A DNA stretch of 64,000 nucleotides from Sphingorhabdus sp. M41 (GCF_001586275.1 NZ_CP014545.1:1638501-1702500), one strand, 5' to 3'; counted from the stretch's first letter, positions 26,639 to 36,431 are shown. Notes: generated from the sequence alone by a model not told the origin. Program-made: numbers and translations.

Positions 26639-27276
26639 TCATTGCGCGAACGGTGTTTTGAGAAATGCACAAACACCACTGCGCTCATCAGTGCGGCGAA
26701 AAAGCACCAGACCGAAGCGAACCAGTGCATATAGGCTATCCGGGTCACGATCAGGGCTATGGCGATGACAAAACCGAATAGCCGGATGGTTCGATAGCTC
26801 GACAGCAATGGCGTGAGGCACGTGCCGATAATATATAACGTCAGAATGAAGGCATCGTGACGATGCGGCAGATGATAGACGATATGTTTTCCGTCGATCA
26901 GGGCCGAGACCGGCTCTGTAACAAGCGCGAACAGGAAATAAATGCTGGCCACGGCGCCCGCTGCCATTGGCAGCAGGAGCAGCTTTCGGCGCGCTTTCAG
27001 CGGCTCGATCATCCACACTGCCAACGGCACGAATATTGGCCAAAGCACATGCGAAAAAAGCAAATAGATTGTCGTAACGATATCGGTGGTTTGGGATTGT
27101 ATCGGCAAGACCTTCCACAAATATCCCTCAACCAGTTGCTGCATCCCAAAAATGAGCGGTATTGCGGCATATGGAATTTGTGCCAATCGATCCGCACGTC
27201 GAACCGTGAGAGTGCCAATTCCAAGCAGAGCGACGCCAGCCAAAATACTGGCATTTGCAGAAAAGCAGATGATCAT
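26614..27276 (-). CDS. Integral membrane protein of the DUF6629 type
   Basis: About 220 residues with six or seven hydrophobic segments. The N-terminus ICFSANASI matches the CFSA-x-AS start seen in DUF6629 proteins. I chose ATG 27276 so that this motif is at the N-terminus; in-frame ATGs at 27312 and 27339 would add a non-conserved tail. The 3' end overlaps the convergent amidotransferase gene by 25 bases. Function is unknown. The 340 bases upstream, to the next gene, show no further gene. Confidence 0.6.
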   Translation of the reverse strand: MIICFSANASILAGVALLGIGTLTVRRADRLAQIPYAAIPLIFGMQQLVEGYLWKVLPIQSQTTDIVTTIYLLFSHVLWPIFVPLAVWMIEPLKARRKLLLLPMAAGAVASIYFLFALVTEPVSALIDGKHIVYHLPHRHDAFILTLYIIGTCLTPLLSSYRTIRLFGFVIAIALIVTRIAYMHWFASVWCFFAALMSAVVFVHFSKHRSRNDQAYSVKL

Positions 27277-27619
27277 CACTCCCGGTGATTTGGCTTGAAG
27301 CCAAATTTGCATGGTTCTGATATTAGATTTTCTATCCATGGGCTTAAATGCGCAAGGCTTAGATACGCAATGCTCCTTATGCGCAGCTTTTCGCCGAGCA
27401 TCGCGGATACGATCGGAGTAGGAATCTCAACCGGGAGCCGACATTTCGGAGCCTGAAGCCGGAAAAACTTTCTTCAGAAGACATTGTCGCCCGCCGAGCA
27501 ATTTGCCGTCGTATCGGTTGGTTTACGTATTTTTCTTATGCTCCCCCCGTCCTATTCTTCGCATTACAGCAGGGCATCGCAAAGCACCTTTGCAGATGTT
27601 CCAGCCGCAGGAGGATATT

Positions 27620-28072
27620 ATGGACGCAAAGCTTCGAGACCAGATTGTCTCAATCATTGGATCAGTCGATGACATGACGATAGCGACTATCCGCGAGGAT
27701 GGTTTTCCGCAGGCAACGACGGTCAGCTATATCAGCGATGGCCCCGTCATCTATTTCATCACCGGTGCTGATGCGCAGAAGGCGCATAACATAGCGCGAA
27801 ACAACAAGGTCTCCCTGACCATAAATCGTGCTTATGACAGCTGGAACGAAATTGAAGGACTGTCGATGGGCGGCCTGGCGATTGCTGTCACCGATCCGGA
27901 GGAAATAGAAAAAATCGGACGCTTGCTGTTGCAGAAATTCCCTCTGGCCGTGCAATTTGAACCGGATGAAGGTGGCAAGGTACTACTATCCTATTTTCGC
28001 ATCGAGCCTAAAGTCATTTCGATACTCGATTATAAAAAGGGCTTTGGTCACACCGAATTGGTCGAAGTGTAA
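27620..28072 (+). CDS. Pyridoxamine-5'-phosphate oxidase-fold (FMN-binding split barrel) protein
   Basis: A 150-residue single domain starting with a stretch like other general-stress PNPOx-like proteins (DDMTIATIREDGFPQATTVSY). It probably binds FMN or a related cofactor; no substrate can be assigned. The start ATG 27620 has GGAGGA seven bases ahead, whereas the frame upstream to 27503 lacks a ribosome site. It stands alone between convergently and divergently oriented genes of the stress island. Confidence 0.75.
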   Translation: MDAKLRDQIVSIIGSVDDMTIATIREDGFPQATTVSYISDGPVIYFITGADAQKAHNIARNNKVSLTINRAYDSWNEIEGLSMGGLAIAVTDPEEIEKIGRLLLQKFPLAVQFEPDEGGKVLLSYFRIEPKVISILDYKKGFGHTELVEV

Positions 28073-28161
28073 CGGACTACTGGTGCCTTGAAATTCTCAA
28101 CCGAACTGAATGAAATTATGGCGTGAAATAATTGGGATTTTGTTACCGCCGGGAATCCCGA

Positions 28162-28836
28162 TCAATCTCGTATCCGAGACATCAATGAGATGACTTCGCT
28201 GTCATCGGTCTGGTTAAAATCGCGATAGAAGGCTCCAACGGCTCCAAACGGAGAGGGCGTGTGGAGGCAAATTATTTCGTCACATTGATCTCTCAATTCT
28301 TCCAAGCTGGATGGCGGGGCAACCGGTACCGCCAGGATGATTTTACGCGGTTCATTTTTGCGCACACCCTTCAGCGCGGCCTTGACCGTTCCGCCGGTTG
28401 CAATGCCGTCGTCGACAATTATCACCGTCCTGTCCTTTAGGTCGATCGGTTGTCGCTCTCCGAGATAGGTCAACCGGCGCCGGGCGATTTCATCCAGCTG
28501 CCTTTGCATCTCGGCCTCGATATATTCCGGGCTGGGTTTAAGCTGACGAACGATTTCTTCGGTGAGTACTATCTGCGGATTGGCACCATCGACAACGGCA
28601 CCCATGCCATATTCGGGCCAGCCGGGCGCACCGATTTTCTTGACGAACAGAAGGTCCATCTGCGCCCCGAGAGCATTGGCGACCTCGTAAGCGACCGGCA
28701 CACCGCCTCGGGGGAGGGCCAATACCAACGGGTTTTCAAAATCTCTCTCGCTCAGCTTCTTTGCCAGCTGCCGGCCCGCATCACGCCTGTTTTCGAAAGG
28801 AAATGTCATCTGATCCACATTCTTTCTCCGCTTCAT
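28162..28836 (-). CDS. Phosphoribosyltransferase-family protein
   Basis: Type I PRTase fold with the PRPP-binding motif VIIVDDGIATGGT. LALPRGGVPVAYEVA at the N-terminal side is typical of the stress-associated PRTases found beside erythromycin-esterase-like genes and in the mycobacterial DosR regulon. The first ATG (28836) follows the hydrolase stop as TAAGATG; ATG 28809 (MTFPF) is also possible. Last gene of the DUF2267 / esterase / hydrolase / PRTase run. The natural base or substrate is unknown. Confidence 0.82.
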   Translation of the reverse strand: MKRRKNVDQMTFPFENRRDAGRQLAKKLSERDFENPLVLALPRGGVPVAYEVANALGAQMDLLFVKKIGAPGWPEYGMGAVVDGANPQIVLTEEIVRQLKPSPEYIEAEMQRQLDEIARRRLTYLGERQPIDLKDRTVIIVDDGIATGGTVKAALKGVRKNEPRKIILAVPVAPPSSLEELRDQCDEIICLHTPSPFGAVGAFYRDFNQTDDSEVISLMSRIRD

Positions 28837-28837
28837 C

Positions 28838-29488
28838 TTATTCTAGATGCGAACTGAACCATGCGCTGGCGTGCACGATCACTTCTTCCAGAGTCCCTGG
28901 CTCCTCGAACAAATGTCTGGCACCGTTGATGATGGCCATTCGCTTCGGGCATTGCAGCGCATCATAAGCCTGTTTGTTGAGATCAATGACCGGTCCGTCG
29001 AGACTTCCGACAATCAGCAAGGTTGGCGCCTGCACCTTTTCCAGCCAGCGTCCGGCCAGATCGGGCCGTCCGCCACGGGAGACGATCGCGGCGACGTTCG
29101 GCTTATCACGCGCGGCCGCCACCAGCGCTGCACCGGCCCCCGTGCTGGCACCAAAATAGGAAATGGGAATGTCTGAAAAAGCCGGCTGCGCGCGAATCCA
29201 GCGCGCTGCCATTGAAAGGCGCTCTGCCAACAATTCGATGTCAAACACATTGGCCCGGTCGCGCTCTTCCTCGGGAGTGAGCAGGTCTAGCAGCAGCGTC
29301 GCAAATCCGTCTTCGCGCAGCGCCGCCGCGACATAATTGTTGCGCGGACTCAGTCGGCCACTCCCGCTGCCATGCGCGAAGATGATCATCGCGGATGCGT
29401 TCGCCGGCACGGTCAATATCGCCTTCAGCCCGGCTGGTGCTATCTCGACTTCCCTGGCGGGAATTTCATTGGAAATATCATCGACCAC
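28838..29488 (-). CDS. Dienelactone-hydrolase-like alpha/beta hydrolase
   Basis: Small alpha/beta hydrolase with nucleophile elbow FGASTGAGA (Ser), a downstream acid in VGSLDGPV and His in GARHLFEEPG. The best start is GTG 29488, preceded by GAGGAAAG; the open frame reaches back to 29545 only inside the esterase gene. A family of such hydrolases is commonly fused to, or next to, stress PRTases, as here. Substrate unknown. Confidence 0.78.
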   Translation of the reverse strand: MVDDISNEIPAREVEIAPAGLKAILTVPANASAMIIFAHGSGSGRLSPRNNYVAAALREDGFATLLLDLLTPEEERDRANVFDIELLAERLSMAARWIRAQPAFSDIPISYFGASTGAGAALVAAARDKPNVAAIVSRGGRPDLAGRWLEKVQAPTLLIVGSLDGPVIDLNKQAYDALQCPKRMAIINGARHLFEEPGTLEEVIVHASAWFSSHLE

Positions 29489-29498
29489 TGCTCTTTCC

Positions 29499-30842
29499 TC
29501 ACAGACCAAAGGGGTAGGTTTCTGGCGCACCACGCGGTTTCTCATGGCCTAGCGGCGTGATTGCCTTGGTGGTTTCGAACCAGACATAGGCATCAAACTG
29601 GTCAGCTAATATTGCTTCGAAATAATGGCTGAGCAGTTCGGTTTCGGGCCGGTAGACCACACCAATGGCGCGTTCCAGCAAAGGCTCTCGCAAAATATGG
29701 GCAAGCTTCTGGCGATCGCGACCGCGCCAATCGGTAAGCGACCGGGCATAGCCGGTCAGGCGGAAAGCGGACTCATAGCTGTCGGGGCGGGCAGGGCGAA
29801 CGGTCTTGATTTGCATGTCCGCTCCCCAGTCGCTCGCCGCTGCCACCGTGCCATTGTCGGTGCCAAAGCCTATGCAGACCGCGTCATCACCGTAAGCGAT
29901 GCGGCACAGCTGACCGATATTGAATTCGCCGCGCCAGCCCATTGCCGTCGCGGATGCGTCGCCGATGTGCGAATTATGAGCCCAGACAACCACCTTGGTG
30001 CCGAACCCGCGATTAGCGATCACGGCTTGCAGCGTATCGAACATATGGCGATCACGCAGATTCCAGGAGGCTGGGCCGCCTTCGTAAATGGAGCGATAAT
30101 AGCGTTCTGCTGCCGCAACGATCTTTGCATTCTGGGTCGCATCAAACCATTTTTCACCATCTGAATTCAGATAGTCGAGCCGGTTTTCGAACAGGCGGCG
30201 AAGCTGATCCAGCGCCGCTTCCTCACAGTCGCCAAGCCCTTCATGTACCACTGCCCTGCCATAGTCGGTCGGATGATCCTGCCATGGCGTCAGACAGCCA
30301 TAGCGCCAGCGTGCCTTGGCGGCTTCATCGGTATCAACCGAATCAAGATATTCCAGAACCGAGGCAATGGACTCGCTTAGACTGTAGACATCAAGCCCAT
30401 GAAAACTGACCTGACGCTCCTCCGATTTATGCTCGTTATAATCCCTTAACCAGTCGGCAAAGGCCAGCACTTCATGATTACGCCACATCCATGTCGGGAA
30501 GCGGACAAAACTGTCACCACGTCTCGGTCGCGGATCATGATGGCGGACATAGCCGTCTATGCGGGCGGCATCGGGCCAGTCAGCCTCGACCGCGACGACA
30601 GTGAAGCCATGTTCTTCGATGAGCCGCCGTGTGATTGCTGCTCGGGCACTGTAAAATTCGGATGTCCCATGCGTTGCCTCGCCGAGCAGCACAACCTGAG
30701 CGTCACCGAAGCGGTCGAAAAACTTCCCGAAATCCGACTGGTTTTCCGGTCGGGGAAGCAGCTCGGCATGATCCCGCAAGGCCTTGACCAACCCCTCGGA
30801 AGGGGATCGCGGCGGCTTGTTCCAGTTGATCGGTTTGTTCAT
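29499..30842 (-). CDS. Erythromycin-esterase-family protein
   Basis: A 447-residue protein with the family motifs LLGEATHGTSEFY (metal or acid/base residues) and VAVEADWPDA near the N-terminus, and VWAHNSHIGDA in the middle. Most members are not macrolide-resistance enzymes. This one lies in a stress operon with a PRTase, the same partner to which mycobacterial DosR-regulon members are fused, so a housekeeping or dormancy role is likelier than antibiotic resistance. Six bases after the DUF2267 gene. Confidence 0.85.
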   Translation of the reverse strand: MNKPINWNKPPRSPSEGLVKALRDHAELLPRPENQSDFGKFFDRFGDAQVVLLGEATHGTSEFYSARAAITRRLIEEHGFTVVAVEADWPDAARIDGYVRHHDPRPRRGDSFVRFPTWMWRNHEVLAFADWLRDYNEHKSEERQVSFHGLDVYSLSESIASVLEYLDSVDTDEAAKARWRYGCLTPWQDHPTDYGRAVVHEGLGDCEEAALDQLRRLFENRLDYLNSDGEKWFDATQNAKIVAAAERYYRSIYEGGPASWNLRDRHMFDTLQAVIANRGFGTKVVVWAHNSHIGDASATAMGWRGEFNIGQLCRIAYGDDAVCIGFGTDNGTVAAASDWGADMQIKTVRPARPDSYESAFRLTGYARSLTDWRGRDRQKLAHILREPLLERAIGVVYRPETELLSHYFEAILADQFDAYVWFETTKAITPLGHEKPRGAPETYPFGL

Positions 30843-30848
30843 AGCCGT

Positions 30849-31274
30849 TTAATACCACAAGTCCCGAATTTCCTTGGGCAAGCTGGCCTTTACGTCATCC
30901 ATCTCACCTTCCGAAATATGGTCGGCGATGACGTCGAGCGCGGCGCCGACGATCGTGGCAGGATTGTCTTTTGGAGCGTCATTGAAAGCTGCCATGACAG
31001 CATCGACAAATTCGTCCTTGTGCCGGATAAGGGGCGCTGATCTGGAAGGCTGGTATCCTTCATAAAATACGCCGCGCATCAGAGTTGGCAACTGTGCTGC
31101 AAAATGGGCACTCTCATTGACCTGCAAACGATCGCGGAGGACATGAAGCGTGGAACGAAGCAGGGTGAAGGCACGATGCTTGTCCTCCCAGTCCAGTTCA
31201 TCCATGACGTCGTTCACCCAGCGATTGGCATCCTGAATGGCTTTGTCGAATATTGGTAATCCCAAACCGGTCAT
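30849..31274 (-). CDS. DUF2267 protein
   Basis: About 141 residues, mostly helical and acidic, with the pattern of DUF2267 proteins (AFTLLRSTLHVLRDRL, LPTLMRGVFYEGY). ATG 31274 has AAGGA eight bases ahead; the frame reaches back to 31349 without another such site. First gene of the operon with the esterase, hydrolase and PRTase. DUF2267 proteins are often found in low-oxygen and stress islands; the biochemical role is unknown. Confidence 0.75.
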   Translation of the reverse strand: MTGLGLPIFDKAIQDANRWVNDVMDELDWEDKHRAFTLLRSTLHVLRDRLQVNESAHFAAQLPTLMRGVFYEGYQPSRSAPLIRHKDEFVDAVMAAFNDAPKDNPATIVGAALDVIADHISEGEMDDVKASLPKEIRDLWY

Positions 31275-31833
31275 CTTCTTCATCCTTTGTATTGCAGGCG
31301 TTGAGACGCACGCCAAACTAAGGCAGACTAGACACAAATGATTCCGCATATGGCGGTCATATTCGCTTTGTGCCTTTTACATATCGTACATCGAACGCTG
31401 CCGCAGTCGTGGATTCTACGTAGCTCTCCGAAGTCCGTGGATATGTCGCTCTTACCAAAAGAAACATTTTCATTTGCAGCAATATGGCAATGGGCTTTTC
31501 AGAAGCCTGTGACGCTGGATATGCCCGAATATCAGGGAGTTTACGTATGCCGGGTTTTCCCGGAAGATCGTAACCGGAAAACATAGGGGTTGATCGGGAG
31601 CAAATCCGCGTCTTCTGCGCGACCGGCCCCGAATGCGTGAAAGTCCATGGTGAAGTTTAGGTGGTAAAGGTTGCCCGGATTAAACCGCAAAAATTTGAAT
31701 GAAAGGACAGGGTAATGGCGGGTCTCCGCTCCATCCGTTCAATCAAGCGCATTGGGATATGCTTCAGGATCTTGCTGTGCTCCTTGGGAACAGGATTTGT
31801 GAATGGGAGTCCAGTCTTGCCGGGGAATTCCAG
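31275..31833. other. Divergent promoter region between the DUF2267 operon and the P-type ATPase
   Basis: About 560 bases without a convincing gene. Short open frames exist at both ends: one on the plus strand (31338-31586) shows no recognisable domain, and the 5' extension of the ATPase frame (31699-31833) does not look conserved. The one clear signal is the FNR-like box at 31590-31603, placed to serve either direction. Confidence 0.55.
31590..31603. promoter_or_regulatory. FNR-type box with one mismatch
   Basis: TTGAT-CGGG-AGCAA differs from the consensus TTGAT-N4-ATCAA at one base. It stands in the only long intergenic region between the DUF2267/esterase operon (minus) and the cation ATPase/exchanger pair (plus). 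Distances to both start codons are over 200 bases, so a leader or another promoter element would be needed. Confidence 0.45.
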
Positions 31834-34371
31834 ATGCACATAGCTGCTGAACCGGCCGATGACATGCAAATGGGGCTCTCCAGCGAGCAGGTCCGCGAGC
31901 GCTATGCGCGTTATGGACCCAATGAATTGCCCCATCATGACGAACGTTCAATCCTCCGGATAGTCGGCGAGGTTCTGCGCGAACCCATGCTGGCATTGTT
32001 GCTGGCGGCAGGCTTTGCCTATTTGCTGCTCGGAGACCGGATCGAAGCCATACTCCTGCTCTGCTTTGCTACATTTTCAGTTGCGATTTCCGTCATCCAG
32101 GAAACTCGCAGTGAGCGGGTTCTGGCAGCGTTGCGGGACTTGTCGAGCCCACGCGCGCTTGTCATTCGCGATGGCAAAAGACTACGCATTCCCGGGCGCG
32201 AGGTGGTGGTGGGCGATATCATCATATTGGAACAGGGAGACCGGGTCGCCGCTGACGCGCTGCTGTTATCTGCCACAGAGCTGGAAATCGACGAATCGCT
32301 TCTGACAGGAGAATCTCTAGCGGTACACAAAGATGTTGAGGCAGAGGCTTTTTCGGGGACTTTGGTCGTTCGGGGAACAGGCATTGGGGAGGTAGTCGCG
32401 ATTGGCGGGCAAACGCAGATCGGTCAGATCGGCGGGCATCTTGCCGACATCAAGCCCGACGCGCCCCGATTGCGCCGGGAGACCGGCTTCATCGTGAAAC
32501 TGGCAGGCATTGGCGGTATCCTGATCGCAGCTTCGGTCACCTTGATATATGGTTTCTCCCACGGCGGATGGCTCGATGCCGTGCTGGCTGGCATTGCCAT
32601 CGGAATGGCGATGTTACCCGAAGAATTTCCGGTCGTCCTCGTGACGTTCATGGCCATGGGGGCGTGGCGCATTTCCAAAGCCAATGTGCTGACCCGACGG
32701 TCAGCCGCGATAGAGACCCTGGGGTCCGTCACGATATTATGCACAGACAAGACAGGAACCCTGACCGAGAACAAGATGGCAGTAGCCACTATGTGGTTGC
32801 CGGAGGGACTCCATCTGACGGTCGATAGAAGCCAGAACATACCTGGCTCCTTTCAGCCTTTGCTGAAGGCAAGCCTGTGGGCCAGCGAGGTAGAACCTTC
32901 GGATCCGATGGATATCGCGATCCACTCGGCTGCTTCGGCTTTATTGCCGGGGAAGGACAATGCGAATGATCAGCATTGGCATCTGGAACGGCATTTCGGT
33001 ATTCGACCGGATTTGCTGGCCACGACGAACATGTGGCTTGATGGACCGGCACACGAAGACAGGCTTCTTGCAGCCAAGGGCGCACCGGAAGCGATTGCGC
33101 AATTATGCCGCCTGTCGGATTCTGAGCAGAAGGAGATGATGCGAGCTGTAGAAGATATGGCGGCGAAGGGCATCCGCGTTCTGGGTGTGGCGACTGTCAG
33201 GGCAAAAGAGGTGGATGACTATGCCGATCTGCTTGACTACCGCTTTGCGCTTGCCGGACTAATTGGCCTTGCCGATCCTCTGCGCGCCAGCGTTCCCGAG
33301 GCGATCGGGCACTGTCGCGATGCCGGCATCCGCGTCCTGATGATCACTGGCGATCATGCAGCAACGGCCCGCTCCATAGCTTCCGATGCCGGGATCGAAA
33401 GCGATAATCTGATAACCGGTAGTGAACTTGCCGGACTGGACGATGATGAACTAGGCAGAAGGCTCCGGACGACAAATATTTTTGCCCGCATCATGCCCGA
33501 ACAGAAGCTGCGCCTGGTACGGGCATTGAAAAGCGACGGCGAGGTTGTTGCGATGACTGGCGACGGCGTGAACGACGCCCCTTCTTTGAAGGCAGCCCAT
33601 GTCGGTATTGCCATGGGCGGACGCGGAACGGATGTGGCAAGGGAAGCGTCCTCACTCGTACTCCTGGATGACGAATTCACCGCCATTGTCAGCGCGATCA
33701 GGCTTGGGCGCCGTATTTATGACAATATCCGCAAGGCGATGGAGTTTATTTTTGCTGCCCATGTACCAATTGCCGGTCTGGCGCTCCTGCCGTTGATGTT
33801 CGGATTGCCGATGCTACTTGGCCCGATCCATATCGCGTTGCTCGAGATGGTGATTGATCCGGCTTGTGCTCTCGTCTTCGAAGCTGAAGAGGAAGATGAT
33901 GAGATCATGCGTCGATCGCCGCGCCATCCCGAAGCACGGCTATTTTCCCTGCCGATGGTCATCTGGAGTATATTCCAGGGCGCGCTCGCGCTAGGCGCGT
34001 TGACGCTGGGGATTGTCATTGCAGTTCAGCAAGACATGCCGGTAACCGAACTCCGGGCGCTGGCTTTCCTGACCCTTATCGCCAGTCTTCTGGCCCTGAT
34101 TCTGGCCAACCGGAGCAGCAGTGCGTCGCTGCGATCCTTATTCGACTATCGCAACAAGGCGTTGCTGGCGATATTTGGTGCAGTGATAGTCGTGATGATG
34201 GTGATTTATCTTTTTGAACCAGCCCGTTCCATTCTGGGTTTTGCGAAGCTTTCCATCTTCGAAATTGTCGCCGTCATCGGCTATGGTTTCATATTGCTAT
34301 CCGTGCTGCAAATTCTGAAGCCGCTGGTCAATCGCATTTTACAGGAGGCCAGTTCATCGGACAGGAATTGA
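31834..34371 (+). CDS. P-type cation-transporting ATPase (P2-like, PEEFP motif)
   Basis: Ion pump with all P-type motifs: phosphorylated D305 in CTDKTGTLTEN, TGES-type LLTGESLAV, GDGVND in the hinge, and a membrane site AMLPEEFPVV in M4 where Ca pumps have PEGLP. The N-terminal cation-ATPase region (GLSSEQVRERYARYGPNELP) places the start at or near ATG 31834, which has GGGGA ahead; the frame opens at 31699. Ends 22 bases before a CaCA exchanger, suggesting divalent-cation export, probably Ca. CtpF of the DosR regulon is a comparable pump. Ion specificity is unproven. Confidence 0.85.
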   Translation: MHIAAEPADDMQMGLSSEQVRERYARYGPNELPHHDERSILRIVGEVLREPMLALLLAAGFAYLLLGDRIEAILLLCFATFSVAISVIQETRSERVLAALRDLSSPRALVIRDGKRLRIPGREVVVGDIIILEQGDRVAADALLLSATELEIDESLLTGESLAVHKDVEAEAFSGTLVVRGTGIGEVVAIGGQTQIGQIGGHLADIKPDAPRLRRETGFIVKLAGIGGILIAASVTLIYGFSHGGWLDAVLAGIAIGMAMLPEEFPVVLVTFMAMGAWRISKANVLTRRSAAIETLGSVTILCTDKTGTLTENKMAVATMWLPEGLHLTVDRSQNIPGSFQPLLKASLWASEVEPSDPMDIAIHSAASALLPGKDNANDQHWHLERHFGIRPDLLATTNMWLDGPAHEDRLLAAKGAPEAIAQLCRLSDSEQKEMMRAVEDMAAKGIRVLGVATVRAKEVDDYADLLDYRFALAGLIGLADPLRASVPEAIGHCRDAGIRVLMITGDHAATARSIASDAGIESDNLITGSELAGLDDDELGRRLRTTNIFARIMPEQKLRLVRALKSDGEVVAMTGDGVNDAPSLKAAHVGIAMGGRGTDVAREASSLVLLDDEFTAIVSAIRLGRRIYDNIRKAMEFIFAAHVPIAGLALLPLMFGLPMLLGPIHIALLEMVIDPACALVFEAEEEDDEIMRRSPRHPEARLFSLPMVIWSIFQGALALGALTLGIVIAVQQDMPVTELRALAFLTLIASLLALILANRSSSASLRSLFDYRNKALLAIFGAVIVVMMVIYLFEPARSILGFAKLSIFEIVAVIGYGFILLSVLQILKPLVNRILQEASSSDRN

Positions 34372-34393
34372 TCATTTTCCCGGGCAGGGGAGC

Positions 34394-35410
34394 ATGATGG
34401 CCCTGATCATCCAATGGGTGTTATTTGGTGCCTGCGCACTGCTGATCTTGGCCGCCGGTCCAAAGCTTACCAAAAATGCAGAAATTATCGCTGCCAAAAG
34501 GGGACTGTCGGACGACTGGATCGGCCTCATCCTGCTGGCTTCGATCACCTCCTTGCCGGAACTTGCTGCCGGCATATCCTCGGTAAGCATTGCCAATGCG
34601 CCCGAAATAGCCGTCGGCGCGGTATTCGGCAGCTGCGTATTCAATCTGGTCATGCTGGTGGTTCTGGATTTTGCGATCCGTGGAGAATCGGTTTACCGCC
34701 GGGCGCGACAGGCCCATATTTTGTCGGCCGGCTTTGGGATCATGCTGATCGGTTTTGCCGGCCTTACGATCATGAGTGGCGGCCTTGGTATCAGTCCGAC
34801 AATAGGTCATTTCAGCGCAGCCTCTCTGGTGATCGTTCTGCTCTACATTATCGCGACCCGTGCCATTTATAATTATGAAGCGAAGATACGGGAAAGTGCC
34901 GCAGAGGAGGCCGTAAAGGCCCCGACTGCGGTTTCACTATCCGAGGCACAAATGTGGGTGTTAGGAGCGGCTGTCGCGATCCTGATCGGAGGATTGCTGC
35001 TCCCGGTTTTCGGGGCCAATATCGCGGACAAAATGGGAATTGGCCGCGGTTTTGTCGGTACCGTGCTGGTTGCGGCCGCAACGTCCTTGCCGGAACTGGC
35101 GGTGTCAATGGCGGCGCTTAGGCAGGGATCGGTGAACATGGCGATTGCCAACCTCCTCGGCAGCAACCTGTTCAACATATTGATACTCGCCATCGAAGAC
35201 GGGTTATATTTTGACGGTCCGCTGCTCGATTCCGCTTCGCCGATACACGGTGCCACCGCGATGGCGGCAATGGTGATGAGCGGTGTTGTCATCATTGGAT
35301 TGCTATACCGCCCGCAAACGAGACTGTTTCGGACGGTTGGATGGATCAGTATCGCCTTGTTTACCGTCTATCTGGTGAACGTCTATATCATGTACATCAG
35401 TTCGACCTAG
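34394..35410 (+). CDS. Calcium/sodium:proton-type antiporter (CaCA family, YrbG-like)
   Basis: A 338-residue membrane protein with the two inverted alpha repeats of the CaCA family. Repeat 1 has ITSLPELAAG and GSCVFN, and repeat 2 has ATSLPELAVS and GSNLFN, the residues that form the ion sites. A strong AGGGGAG ribosome site precedes two adjacent ATGs (34394, 34397). It follows the P-type ATPase by 22 bases, so pump and exchanger are likely made together to lower cytoplasmic Ca. Its 3' end overlaps the convergent alcohol dehydrogenase by 14 bases. Confidence 0.88.
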   Translation: MMALIIQWVLFGACALLILAAGPKLTKNAEIIAAKRGLSDDWIGLILLASITSLPELAAGISSVSIANAPEIAVGAVFGSCVFNLVMLVVLDFAIRGESVYRRARQAHILSAGFGIMLIGFAGLTIMSGGLGISPTIGHFSAASLVIVLLYIIATRAIYNYEAKIRESAAEEAVKAPTAVSLSEAQMWVLGAAVAILIGGLLLPVFGANIADKMGIGRGFVGTVLVAAATSLPELAVSMAALRQGSVNMAIANLLGSNLFNILILAIEDGLYFDGPLLDSASPIHGATAMAAMVMSGVVIIGLLYRPQTRLFRTVGWISIALFTVYLVNVYIMYISST

Positions 35411-36431
35411 ATCTGACGATCCTGTAATCAGGCACCAGTACCGCAGCTCCTTTCAAATGACCGTCGCGAAGTTTTTCAAGCACTTCATTAGCGTCGGTCA
35501 GGGGAAATCTTTCGACAACGGGTGTGATCCCAGAACTGTCAGCCGCAGCAAGAAACTCTGTGCCGTCCTCCCGGGTCAGATTGGCGACGGACATGATCGC
35601 TCTTTCACCCCAGAGGTCGGCATAGGGAAAACTCGGGATGTCACTCATGTGGATACCTGCGCAGATCACCCGGCCACCCTTGTGAACCGCGCGCAGTGCC
35701 GCCGGAACCAGCGGGCCGATCGGCGCGAAGATGATGGCGGCGTCGAGCTCGACTGGCGGAAGTTCATCAGATCCGCCCGCCCAAGTGCAGCCGAGTTTGC
35801 GTGCAAATTTCTGGCCGGACAAATCACCGGGCTTTGTAAAGGCGTAAATTTGCCGTCCTTGCCAGACGGCGATCTGCGCGAGAATATGGGCGGCGGCACC
35901 AAAGCCGTAAAAACCTATGACCTTCGCCTGATCCGCCATTCTCAACGAGCGCCAGCCGATCAGTCCTGCGCAAAGCAGTGGCGCCGCTTCAACATGCGAA
36001 AAACGATCCGGAATCGCAAAGCAATATTGGGCGCTTGCCACAACATGGCTGGCATATCCACCATCACGCGTGCAACCGGTAAACTCCGGCTCATCGCAGA
36101 GGTTTTCGTGATCGGTCAGGCAATATCTGCAATGGCCACAGCTTGAACCCAGCCAGGGGACGCCGACTCGGTCACCGACAGCGAAGCCCTGCACATTTTC
36201 GCCAATCTGTATGATCCGGCCGACGATTTCGTGGCCAGGAACGACGGGATAAACAGCCTCCGGAATCTCACCGTCCACGATATGCAGATCGGTGCGGCAA
36301 ACCCCGCAGGCGAGAATCTTGATCAGCATTTCATCACTATCCGGCACGGGCATATCGCGCTCGACGAGTTGAAGCGACCGACCGGGACCATCCAGCTGCA
36401 TCGCATGATATTTGCCGAGCTTCGTCGTCAT
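35397..36431 (-). CDS. Zinc-dependent alcohol dehydrogenase (MDR family)
   Basis: Medium-chain NAD(P)-dependent dehydrogenase. Catalytic zinc ligands appear in ACGVCRTDLH and GHEIVG. The structural zinc lobe is CGHCRYCLTDHENLC. The nucleotide fold has a somewhat unusual GFGAAAH turn. At 344 residues it is normal length; ATG 36431 or 36401 could start it and neither has a strong ribosome site. Divergent from the PEP synthase gene, sharing a 234-base region with a perfect FNR box. Likely an ethanol/acetaldehyde-type enzyme used at low oxygen; substrate not provable. Confidence 0.85.
   Translation of the reverse strand: MTTKLGKYHAMQLDGPGRSLQLVERDMPVPDSDEMLIKILACGVCRTDLHIVDGEIPEAVYPVVPGHEIVGRIIQIGENVQGFAVGDRVGVPWLGSSCGHCRYCLTDHENLCDEPEFTGCTRDGGYASHVVASAQYCFAIPDRFSHVEAAPLLCAGLIGWRSLRMADQAKVIGFYGFGAAAHILAQIAVWQGRQIYAFTKPGDLSGQKFARKLGCTWAGGSDELPPVELDAAIIFAPIGPLVPAALRAVHKGGRVICAGIHMSDIPSFPYADLWGERAIMSVANLTREDGTEFLAAADSSGITPVVERFPLTDANEVLEKLRDGHLKGAAVLVPDYRIVRSRSN

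Noticed and set aside
29499-30842. Macrolide resistance gene
   Set aside because: Family membership alone does not show resistance; the stress-operon context and PRTase partner argue for another role.
31338-31586. 82-residue open frame on the plus strand
   Set aside because: No ribosome site, no recognisable domain, and it lies in the divergent promoter region of the stress island.
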